Shown here one piece after another: positions 43,016-53,837 of a DNA stretch of 64,000 bases (the stretch's first letter is position 1; the number at the start of each line of letters is the position of its first letter). The notes beneath the pieces were generated by a model. The model searched no databases. It was not told the DNA's origin and was given only the letters and a program-made list of their open reading frames with translations. The stretch is from Nectonema munidae (lineage: Eukaryota > Nematomorpha > Nectonematoida > Nectonematidae). The stretch is taken from contig JAUIRK010000994.1 in the NCBI GenBank assembly GCA_030549495.1, forward strand, positions 124,001-188,000. The letters run 5' to 3'. Made by a program: the position numbers and the translations under genes.

Positions 43016-45834
43016 GGAATTCAAACTAAAGCAAGAGAAATTACAAAGTTAACTTTTTTTCTTTATTATTAATATCTGTTTTTAATTTGTGTGTTTATTT
43101 TAAATTAGTTAAGTACTTTTTAATTAAATTTGTAATGTAAGGGGCGAGAGTAAGGTTTGGCTCGATGCCTGCTTGAATTCAATCGGGCACCAAAGCTTTC
43201 TTGCTCTTAATTTCACATTAGATTTGGAATTATCACTTCTCGATAAAAACATATTATTGAAAACTATTGAAGATTAAGGTTGAAGATTATTGTTTTTGTG
43301 GCAATATACTTCAATTTTAAAAATCGCTTATAAAATTTTTGAATTTTTTATTCATTTATTTTTACTATAATTAGATCAGCATTTCTTATTTTATCGTTCT
43401 CTTCCAAGTTATAACAATCAAGATCTGAATATTTACGAATGAAAAAATATTCTATTAACTCTTATATTTAGCATCCACATACAAAATACATTTTAATTCT
43501 AAAGAATATATACCATTTCATAAAAATTTAATTTTTCGCTCAAACTAACAAACAATCTTCATAACAATTTTCACAGGTCATATTTCTTAATTGACAAAAT
43601 CCCAACTTTTTAAATTCTTTTCATAAAATTAATAATGAAAACTTTTCAAATATATATAGTCAAAAATAATATAATACCCAATAGTATTTTCATGCATGGA
43701 TATTAGTTTATTTTCGATCATTTTTTGTTCCCACTATGATGAGACGGGATTCTTTTCAAATATTTTTCTCTTACATTATTTCACAAAGTAAAATTCAAAA
43801 ATTAATTTTGTTTATTTAATTGGTATAATATTAAATTATTTTTAAGAACAGCCGTCTTTCCTCTCTTCCTTTCTCGATGGATATGTTTATACAAAATTCT
43901 CACAGTTTTCCGAAATTCCTAAGCTTGATAATAGAACAAATCTTGATTTCTAAAAGATTGTAAAATATATGTTTACATCTATTACTACAGTGATTTTCAT
44001 TGATGAATTAAAATTTAATAAATATATTATTTTTGAATTTCTTATTTTTTAGCTAGAGTTTGATCCAAAAGTGATTTTGAGGGCCACTTTTTAATCCCTG
44101 AAAACTTGGTTGAAATGGAAAACATGCACAAAATCCATTGAAAAAAATTGAAAATATTATATCCGACTCTACATTGACTCATTATAAAAAATTCAGGGCA
44201 TGTTTCTTTTTATCTTTAGTAATTTTCCGTATAAAAAAATTAATTTTTTATTCATTCAAAAGTTCCAATCCCCTGAAATAGTTTTTAAATCACAGGCAAA
44301 TAATTTTTTTTCATAATTACGGGCCAGTTAAAGGCCTATACTAGATCTGGGTTCTACAAATCAGTTCAATGCTACTTTATCCACATTTGAATTTTAGCAA
44401 TACTTGGTCTGTCTTTTGGAAGCATTAAAACAAAAATTTTTATCTTCAATAAACTTTGTTCAAATATAGAAACTGATGTTATACTTTTATGAATTAAAAT
44501 TTTTTATATTTTTTTTTATTTCATTTTCCGTAAAATCAAAACAAAATAATTTATATTGACTAAAATATCTTTTTAGTTTCAAAAAAACCTGAGTACTGAT
44601 GTTTTTTGATTTATCAATGTCATATCTTATATTTTTTGATATCATAATTATACGCCTAAACATTATGCATTCAAAGGCCTTGCTAATTTCCAACAATTAT
44701 TGCAAAATAAAAGCAATCTCGACAGGAATTATTGCAAAATAAAATCAGTTCAAAAAGTATCACCAGAAAATACTATTAAGTTTAATTTTTAGTGAAATAA
44801 AATAAAATATGCCCTTTTTGCCTCATTTATGCTAAAATTTTATAAGAACTGTAAAAGCCTGAAATTAACAAAATAAAAGTTTTCTAAAATATAAATCAAA
44901 TACAATTTTAAGCTAAAGTAAAACAAGATTCAAATTTCATAATGTTTCTTTGAAAAGAAATTGAATGATGAAGAGAATTAAGTGATATCAAAATTATATA
45001 TTTATATTTATGTGCTAATCTTGAATGTAACGAAAGGATTTTTCAATTAACGCCGAAAGTATCAAAAAGATTAATTAACAAATATGAGAGATGAAATAAA
45101 AATTAATTCATGTCAATAAATTTTTATTTAATACAAAATTTTGTTAAAAAAGAGAAAATTTGTGTATTTATATGAGGATGCGCAAAGTCAAGATGAACTT
45201 TTTTGATATTAGTATAGAAATGCTTATTATACGAGAGCATATTTTTGACATGCATGTTAGATCGCATTATTTTTAGGTTTAAAAGAGAATCCAATATGGT
45301 AAAACATTTTTGCAAAACATCACAACAGATCCAATCCTTTTAAATTTCACTCAGTTAGTTTCTCTCATTTTAATTCTCAAAAAATTACCAAATTGAAAGA
45401 GGTCATACACGGATTCGGCAACATTATCCGATTAGCTTATAGCAAATATGAAGAATTTTTTTATGTTTAGGAAAAATAGAATTTTTTTCTCGCACATTAA
45501 TAATCCTTTATAAGGATTTGTTAAATGTTTTAAAAAAAATTTGATAAGTTCTGTTTTCCAAATATAGAAAATTTTTATAATCAAACTTTTAAAAATTTTA
45601 TTGTTTTTCAATCAACATACAAAAAGTAACATTTTAAAAAATTTTATATAAAGAACATTTTAAAAAATTTTATATAAAAAATTGAACATATTAAAATTAA
45701 ACTTTTATATTGAAGTTATATCACTTTGTTTTGGCTGACTTGCGCATAGAAAACTACATTTGCTTAGTTAGTGCTTTATAATTGTCTTAAATAAAAAAGT
45801 CATTAAGGAAAATGAATAGTATTAAAGCTTTACC
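43016..45834. other. MULE-2 interior, non-coding
   Basis: AT-rich, with no domain in any frame. The block 43141-43260 (GGCTCGATGCCTGCTTGAAT, AAGCTTTCTTGCT) resembles 26860-26960 outside the element. Confidence 0.5.
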
Positions 45835-48425
45835 TTATTTGATGTTCTTTGATTTTTGATAGAAATTACATTCATCTGATATTTTTAAATCTCCATAACC
45901 ATAAAGGGAACATATCAAGTTTTCTTGATATCTTACTTCGGTATACAGGCTTTCAATTAAATCTAGTATCTTTTTACTCTTCCATTCTATGTTTGATTTG
46001 AGTACATGGTTCATGGATTCACAATTATTATTTTTCCATTTATCTGGCAAATATTTGTAATTGTGTTTAGGGATAAAAACATGATTTTCAATTACAGGTA
46101 ATAATCTTTCAGTTAAATAATTTCCAATTTTTTTCTCGTATATTTTTATCAGTAAACTTTTCTTTGAATTAAAATCTAAAATATTGGCAGAATCAACTAA
46201 ACCTGAATTACCAAAAATTGAATTAACGAATGCCATGGTTTCTTAATGATTCATGCCAATTTTATTTTTTAGATGCCTTTGTATATTTTTTTCTAAATGT
46301 CTTTGGCAATATATGAGAGTAGTATGTGGAAAAAAATGTTTAATAGCCTTAACTAAAGCTTTTTCTTCATCACTACCTATGATTAAATTATCTGTAGTAA
46401 GTTCAAAGTTGAAATCCTGGTTCAATATAAGTGATAAATGCGAGAAAAATTTTGAATATGATTCAAACTTTCCATCCCAATGTAAATATATGGGACCAAG
46501 GAAAATAGGTACAACATTCTTTACTTTTCTTTTGAGATTTTTGTTGTCAAAAACTGTGACGGTAACGAAGCAAGGGCCTATATTAAACGTGCGATCTATT
46601 CCTAGAATGTTTAACCCAGATTTGATAGATTTGCTTAGATGTAATAGCTGATTTTGCGTATATAAATTTATATTAGGAAGTCCATTAGTATTAAGAGTCA
46701 TTTCTTTCAAAAATGGGTGTCCAGTTGTTAGCATACATATTATACTTTGTATATTATCGGCGATATTGTTATTATATGCACGTAATGAATTTTTTTTTCA
46801 GATATATATTTAATATTTCTTATGACTTTTGAGGTTCTAGGTATATCCTTTTGAGATTCAAGCATTTTAGAATAAAATTTTTTACATGATTTTGTATGTT
46901 TCAATTGTTACAATACACGATCCTTTATTGCTGGATTAGTTCTCACATATTCTTGAGTATGCATTTTTAAATTTCCATGATGAGAACGTTCTAAAGGCCT
47001 CGTTCCAATATATTCCCATAAATAAATATCTGCACCTTTCTCAATCCAAGAAATTCTTCTTTTAAAAAGATCCTTGCGTTTTAATTCTGTATAATAATGC
47101 ACCAATGTAATAATTTCTGCATTATCCGGCTGTGGATTCATTGAAATAAAATTTTTGTTTATATATCCAAAAGGTTCCTTATTTTTTTTAATAAACAACA
47201 ATTCATTATTCAAGTTTAAAAAATATACCTTTTTCTGTGTAGTTTTAGTCCAAACTCCGAAGTTATCAAAGAAAGTTCTTTGATCATTTTTATCTTTATG
47301 AATTATTTTTGTTTTAAAATAAACATTTTCTATAAAATAGTCTGGAATAACGTCTGAATAACAGAAATCAGAAGAAAAGAGCTCGTTTATAACTACCCTG
47401 CTAGATAAAAATTTGTTACTTAATGATTTCAGTTGTTGTTTTCCATTAAAAATATTTAAAGATTCAATAAATTCAGTGCTGTCTTCATTAGAGGCAAGAT
47501 AGGTATGGTCTTTTAAGGGAGAAGGTGTTATTTTATGATTAAAAATGCTGTGAATCGGGCTTTGGCTTAGTTTTCTTTTCATTACATTGCTGTACTCATT
47601 TTGAGTGGAAATCAGCAAAACAAAATGATTTGGAGTCCAGTACTTGGATATTTGTTCATGGGTACATGTCCACAAGATATGCATTATTTGAGGTACTATT
47701 ATTTCTCCAATAGGCATAAAAATAGTATTTAATATTTCCGCTACCTTATCATGTGTTCCATTGATATAAGGATAAATACTTTTAATACGCATTCCTATCG
47801 CTGATGCAGCCGCTTTAATCATATAAGCGGATGACCATGACCTATTTAAGCAACATTTGAAACTCTCTTCTAAAATTGTTGGTGAAACCTTTTCTATTCC
47901 AGGATTTAATTTACAAGATACAAGTTCTTCATAATTGAGAATTAATTCGATTGCAGTAATCAATCTAAAATATAAAGAAAAAGATTCATCCCCGTTAAAA
48001 AATAATGATATTGAATTGAATAGGCAATTTCCATCACCTTTCGTGTATATAGGAGTGTAGCGCTCATTTAAACCAGTTTTGGTTAGAACTTGCAAAAAAA
48101 CATTGTCAGTAATGAAGTTTTGAATATTATTGCTTGAATATATTTTTTTTATTTCAGTATTTCTCAAAAAAAAATTTTCTCTTCTAGCTGCTTTCTCATT
48201 TTCTATATTTGAAAATGAAATTTCAAGTCTCTTTAGTGCCCCAAGGTAGTTGTATTTCTCATCAACTAGGTTGCATTTAATGCATATATACGGCAATGAA
48301 GAGTTAAAAACATTTGCTTGAAAACTGGAAAGATTTTCACATTCCAAATCATAACGCTTGTAACATTTAGAGCAAAAAATACCCTCATCTTTTATTTCAC
48401 TGTGGCATTTAAAACAACTGAGCAT
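45835..48425 (-). pseudogene. PHD-OTU-MULE transposase of MULE-2, broken
   Basis: Colinear with the MULE-1 protein over about 860 codons. The first ATG is at 48423-48425 (MLSCFKCHSEIKD). The zinc finger keeps the Cys pairs (CFKC, CSKC, CIKC) but the PHD His is replaced. The OTU domain reads TKGDGNCLFNSISLF and YWTPNHFVLLI, so the Cys and His are kept. The core has GIDRTFNIGPCFVT, IGSDEEKALVKAI, CQRH and NNCESMNHVLK. Damage: an in-frame TAA after KDRVL (46908), a frameshift near 46795 in an A run, and an in-frame TAA after IGMNH (46243). The long 46908-48425 part is intact. Confidence 0.92.
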
Positions 48426-50264
48426 TTTCAAGTTAAAGTAAATAAAACAATTAAAACTCCTAAAATAGTAAAGTTAAAGTGTAAGTATATCAAAAACCAA
48501 CAAAATTTATAATATATTATCAAAAAATACATTTAGAACTAATTGTAAAGAATTATTACAAGCACGCCTCCTCATGTATCTATTTTTTATTATCTAAGTA
48601 ACTGACTCAGGAAAGTTAAATTATTCCAATAAAGAGTTATTACTTTCAACTACATTATTACAAAGATATATTATAAAAATATGAACATGCTGGTATTTTT
48701 CCAAAAGCGATTTTCAGTTCTTTAATGATGTAGTTTCTTCTGTTTAATTTTACTTAAAAACAATAAACTGTGCTTTATATATGCTTTTTGATAAATTAAA
48801 ATAAAAAAATGTAAAAAATTTACAAATGTATAACAATAATAATAAGATAAGAGTATAATCAACTTTAGAAAAAAATAAAATAAAATATTTTAACATATTT
48901 AGTCAATTTTTTACTTATCAGTATGTAGTGTATTTGTCTATGATTGATTTGCTGTGAATTAAACCACACAGTTTGCAGGACTATATATTTTCTGAAGGGT
49001 TTGGTGGGAGTTTCAATATAAAAAATAGAGATAATGCTAATAAGTTTTTAATTTAAAATATAAAAAAACAACCTAATAAAATAAATATATAAAAACAGGT
49101 AATTCCAAAACGCATCACATTGGGGGAGGGGGGTAATAAAAAGATGAATTAATATCAGACAAGTTTTACAATAAGACAGGAAAAAGTTAAGCAATATTTA
49201 TTTATTATTATAAGAAAAAATCTATGTAATATCTACTCGGTTAAAATAAAAAAATGCAGATAAGTAACACCCAAATCAGTTTGCATGATATAAGGGTATC
49301 GGCTGTGGTACAAACAAGGAAGTAAAACTGCGAATTTTGATATTTTCGCAACGATTGAATTAAAGTGTTGTCCATGAGAAATGAGTGCTAAATAATTGAA
49401 AGAAGGAATTTAATGAGAAAATAATCGGACTGTATAACAAGATTTATAAATTTAGAAAACAACATAAACTTCCATTTGCTTACGAGTATTATTGAAAAGA
49501 AACCTCTTGTAAATATCAAAGGCAGTGGTATATAAGTTATTGATTTATATTGGATTCATATTTGAAGAAAGCACCTACATGGTATACGTATAATATAGAA
49601 AGACAAAAATGTAAAAGAGAAGTAATGTGATTTATTAAGATAAAAAGAAGAAAGATTTCAAATTGTTTCTAGAAGTAAACCCAAGTTGATGCACTAAGAC
49701 GAGGAATACTCAAAAAAGAAATGCATATATTATTTTTTGAACGGTTTAGGGCTTTAGAACGAAACCAAGTCGTTGTAGTTTGAAGAGCAGAAAAAAATAT
49801 ATACTCAATCAAACAATTTACTAGAATCTAAATAAACAGAAATATGTATGTTAACACACAAGTTATGAATATAGAAAGTATGCTTAGTATTGCTATTGAG
49901 AATGAGTAGGATAGCAATGTTCTCAACAGAGTAAATATAAAGATGATATGAAACATGCTAATTAATATAGGATCTATCAATGGTTTGCATGTGAAACTGT
50001 ATATTATTAACACATTATGTTTAGTATTATGTGTATATATAAGATATATAGAAAAGAATAGCTGGCTTGGTACAATATGTCTATAACTTAAAATTTAATC
50101 TATACGAATTAAAAAGTAAAACTATTAAAAGTGAAAAACACAAAATACTTTCTCAAATATAATTTTTTAAAACTAGATACTTTATTAAAAGTAAAAACTA
50201 GATTTTAAAATACATTGTTATAAAAGAAATAAATACTTTTATATTCTTCCTTGGTCCTTTTAAA
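48426..50264. other. MULE-2 5' flank, non-coding
   Basis: TTACTATTTTAG about 40 bases upstream of the ATG on the minus strand resembles a splice acceptor, as in MULE-1. The rest is AT-rich. The hydrophobic frame at 49828-50013 is low-complexity. Confidence 0.45.
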
Positions 50265-50515
50265 AATTAAATGTTAAAAAAAGTTGTCTTTAAAAGATTG
50301 ATAAATAATTTAAAAAACATGTCGGATAAAATAAAAAAAACTAGAAAAAAGTGATTTTATTGAATTAAAAAAAATCTACTTGAAGATTTATGATGAAACT
50401 TTTAGAAAATCTTATTTACTATGGTTTAAACTTATTTCCAATTTTTTTTGAAGAAAACTACATTTTTCACGTAGTTGGCACAAAATACCCTAGTTGGCAC
50501 AAATTAGTTACTCCC
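50265..50515. repeat. MULE-2 right terminal inverted repeat
   Basis: The inverted partner of 42749-43015; it ends GTTACTCCC at 50507-50515. Confidence 0.88.
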
Positions 50516-50670
50516 GTGGTGATAAGTTTCAAGCTTTGAAAAATCTAAAAAGTATTGCTTCTGACTCATCAGATGAAAGCAATTTAGATTTCAGGGGAGT
50601 AACTAATTTGTGCCAACAAGGGTATTTTGTGCCAACTACGTGAAAAATATAGTTTTCTTCAAAAAAATTT
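50516..50670 (+). repeat. 155-bp direct repeat at the MULE-2 right junction
   Basis: It duplicates 42670-42824 with one base difference: 79 bp of piggyBac B coding sequence followed by the first 76 bp of the MULE-2 left end. The piggyBac reading then resumes at AGCAATGACG. Confidence 0.93.
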
Positions 50671-52183
50671 AGCAATGACGACTCAAATATTGAAGAAGAT
50701 TTTAATACTTTTTCATCACACCTTTTATCTGACTCTTCTGATTGTGAAATTTCGATGTAGAATACATCTACAACAGATAAAAAATAAAAGTGGATTTTCA
50801 TGAGAAATTTGTGACATTTCTTCTCATTCATGTGGCCGTTATCAAGATCATAACATATTGAACTTTCGCAAAGGTGTAACGGCATATGAAGCGAGTCGAG
50901 TTTCAAAACAAAGTCCGCTTTCCAGTTTTAATATTTTTTTCATCATAAAAGCCCAAAGTGTCTCTAGAAATCAAGCATGGTCATTTACAATTGAAGATTT
51001 AGAAAAATTCATTGCTCTTATTCTTGTTGGTGGTATACTTGCCCCAAGGAACTTTCCAATAAAAAGTTTGTGGAAAAATAAATTGGGTTGCCTTCTCTTC
51101 AACAAAAAACTTCCAAGTAATCGATTTATGGAAATTATGAGATTTCTTCGTTTCGACATAAAATCCATAAGAAAAACAAACTTGGTGAATGACAAATTTT
51201 GCCTAGTTTCTTCTATCTGGCAGCCATTTATTGAAAATTGCCAAAAAGCGTATGTTCCTTCTTTCAGTTTGACCGTTGATGAGCAGCTTTTGCCATGCAA
51301 AGCGAGATGAAAAATTTTGCAATATATGGCTAATAAGCCAGATAAATTTGGACTGAAATTTTTGGTGCTTATTGACGTTGAATCTAAATATTTGTTCAAT
51401 GCAATTCCATACTTGGGAAAAATTGAAGAAAGAACTAAAAACATGATTGTACCTACCACCAATGTAGTTTTGAAATTAATGACACCTCTTTTCAAAAAAG
51501 GTTATAACGTGACATGCAATAATTTTTTTACTTCTTTAGAGTTATACATAGAACTTGCGAAACGAAAGTGTAGTTTAGTCGGCACTATTTGACAAAATAG
51601 AAGAAAAATGCCAGAAAGATTGAAGCAAGTGAGGGCTCTTCATGAAACTGTAGTAGTCAAATCTACAGAGAAGCCAACCGTTACTCTCACATCTTATCAA
51701 TGTAAAAAGTCAAAATCAATGATTATGTTAAGTACACTCCATTCTTGCGTGCACATTCCTTCAGAAAACATTCATAAGAAAAAAGCAGTTTCAATACTTT
51801 TTTATAATAAAAATAAAATGGGAGTTGACGTGTTAGATCAAATGGCTAAACAGTACTACACTAAAGCATGTAGTAGGCGCTGGCACATGCACGTTTTTTA
51901 CAACATTCTTGACCTGGCTCTTATAAAGAGTTGGGTCATTTATAGTGGTGTTTGCAAATCATCAATGAGCAGAAGAGACTATATTCGAAAGGTTGCAGAA
52001 GAACTTTGTGGAAGTTCTTCATCAGAAGAACCTTGTTCAAAAAAGAGAACAAAAAATAAAAAAAATACAGAACGTAAAAAGTGTGCAAGTTCTGGGGGCA
52101 GAAATAGAACAAAAGAAGTATGTGGCAAGTGTGGAAAGACGGTTTGTGGAACTTGTGCCCTGAGACTTTGTCAAGATTGTTAA
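50671..52183 (+). pseudogene. piggyBac B transposase, main part, broken
   Basis: After an acidic part (SNDDSNIEEDFNTFSSHLLS), the frame is disturbed up to about 50858, then reads NFRKGVTAYEASRVSKQSPL, SLTVDEQLLPCKAR, a TGA at 51308-51310, NKPDKFGLKFLVLIDVESKY, GYNVTCNNFFTSLE, a TGA at 51590-51592, then GVDVLDQMAKQYYTKACSRR and a Cys-rich tail ending CGTCALRLCQDC. The three later pieces share one frame, so two stops and the N-terminal disruption are the damage. The third catalytic Asp is Asn (TCNNFF against TCDNYF in copy A), so this copy would be inactive even without the stops. Confidence 0.92.
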
Positions 52184-52280
52184 AAATGTAGTTTATGATA
52201 ATAAAATTTGTTTATTTCTTTTTTAAATCAATTATTTTTTTGATCCGTAAAAAATATAACTAAAATTTGAATACTTTAAC

Positions 52281-53770
52281 CCTATTAGTGATTCCCTCTG
52301 TGGCGAGGGGCATTTTAGCCCCCCCCCCCCTCAGTTTTTCTTGAATGATTGCTAATTTTTACAAAATTTTCGCGTGAACCTACAAAATGATTGATTGCGA
52401 ATCTGATCGTCACATTTATTTTTTTATAAAAATCAATCAAACTTGTCAAAAAATGATTGATATTTGACAGCTCAACTAAAAAAAGAGACTTTTAATTTAA
52501 ATGTGTATACAAAATTTTGTACACATATATACCCATTTTCAAGTGTGCTGAACACGAGGTCACGTTTATTTTTTTTTTAAAATTAACCAAATCTATCAAA
52601 AAATTGATTGATATTTGACAGCTCAACTGAAAAAAGAAACGTTTAGTTTAAATGGTTATACAAAGTTTTTTTACACATATATACCCATTTTCATGTATGC
52701 TGAATACGAGGGTCACGTTTATTTTTTAAAAAAAATCATTTAAACCTATCAAAAAATTGATTGATATATGACAGCTCAAATTAAAAAAGAACCTTTTAGT
52801 TTAAATGGTTATACAAAGTTTTGTATTTATATACACCCGTTTTCATGTAGGCTGAATACAATCCTCACGTTAATTTTTTTGAAAAATCAATCAAACCTTG
52901 TCAAAATTTTATTGACATATGACAGCCCAACTGAAAAAATTAACTCTTTATTTAAGTAGTTATAAAAAGTTTTTTTAACATTTTTGATTAATTTGTGACT
53001 TTTTTAAAATCGTGGTATGTTTGGGTTCAGATATATTGTACTGATTTTTGAACGATTTGTTTTCATGCTATTCTCCAAAGACTATATTCAAATTTTTATT
53101 CATTTCACAAATGAATTTATTTCCCTTTGAAGTTTAGATTTTATTTGGAATCTATAATAAAACAAATTTTTCAGTATCAAAATTTCCAATGAGGCACGAA
53201 TATTAATTTTGATACTCATCATTATACTATAAAATTGATTCATATATTTATGTCCAAAATTTTTTTTTTCATTTTTAGACTATAGAATGAAAATTACGCT
53301 GTGAATTATATTTCAACTGGAGTTTGCATGATTACATCATGTTTTTTAAATATTATGTACAATTTTTTAGAATTTTTCAAACTTTGAATATTCCATTTAT
53401 ATGTGTATACAGATATGCAAAATTTAGTAATTCTATTTCGGAGGAATGAAGTTATAACTTTTAAAAATTTCTTACATTTGTATATATAAAGTAGGCTCCC
53501 TCTTCTTCAGAAAATGTCATCCAAGTTTTGCCAAGGTAACGATGTATAGATTGAGAATAAAGTTTTTCTCTTTTTTTTTAAACTATTTTTATTATCCTTG
53601 GCGTTAATAAAGGAGATCATTCACTTTTTTTAAATACTGCCAGCAATTATTAAATAAAATAGCAAATTTAAGGCAGAAAACGCATGTTGAGGTGAAAATA
53701 TTTTTCATTTTAGAGAAACGATACGACAACCTCAAAAATAGCTAAAATAGCCCCCCCCCCCCCGTCACTG
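52281..53770. mobile_element. possible MITE with about 150-bp tandem repeats
   Basis: The left end TTAACCCTATTAGTGA plus GGGGCATTTTAGCC and a C run is loosely mirrored on the right by GCTAAAATAGCC, a C run and GTCACTGATA. It lies in the 3' part of piggyBac B. A similar left end occurs at 55646. The type is not certain. Confidence 0.45.
52400..52990. repeat. four tandem units of about 150 bp
   Basis: Units begin near 52410, 52558, 52712 and 52866 with GTCACGTTTATTTTTT-like sequence and share TTGATTGATATTTGACAGCT and TTTAAATGGTTATACAAAGT. They differ by scattered changes, so the array is not fresh. Confidence 0.88.
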
Positions 53771-53837
53771 ATATCTGCGTCAATTGACGCACTCTAGCGT
53801 TTAGAGGTATAATGAAATTGTAGTCCTTCTTCGAGTG

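Larger units (their letters stand above)
42749..50515 (-). mobile_element. MULE-2: second PHD-OTU MULE (7767 bp) inside piggyBac B
   Basis: The terminal inverted repeats begin GGGAGTAACTAATTTGTGCC and extend about 250-270 bp (42749-43015 and 50265-50515). The transposase gene reads on the minus strand at 45835-48425. The ends contain TGCCAAC at 42765 and 42784. No short target duplication is seen; instead a 155-bp direct repeat lies at the two junctions (42670-42824 and 50516-50670). The remaining sequence (43016-45834 and 48426-50264) is AT-rich without recognised genes. Confidence 0.9.
42251..53837 (+). mobile_element. piggyBac element B, interrupted by MULE-2
   Basis: The left end CACTAAAAGGACC at 42251 follows TTTA. 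The right end, read inverted, is CACTCGAAGAAGGACT before TTAA at 53838-53841. The palindromes CGTCAAATGACG (near 42269), CGTCAATTGAC (near 42445) and CGTCAATTGACG (near 53773) are those of piggyBac A, so the two are related. LINE sequence continues on both outer sides, which confirms the limits. MULE-2 occupies 42749-50515, and a tandem-repeat block fills 52281-53770. Confidence 0.88.

Noticed and set aside
46253-46651. Plus-strand 132-codon frame inside MULE-2
   Set aside because: Antisense shadow of the transposase core, which has the recognisable DDE motifs.
48426-48431. TTG as the start of the MULE-2 protein two codons before the ATG
   Set aside because: The first ATG at 48423-48425 fits a eukaryotic start and aligns with the zinc finger; TTG initiation is not expected.
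49828-50013. Hydrophobic frame inside MULE-2 as an accessory gene
   Set aside because: Short and low in complexity, with no counterpart in MULE-1.
52400-52990. Tandem units as a CRISPR array
   Set aside because: The units are about 150 bp, adjacent and without spacers, in eukaryotic transposon sequence.
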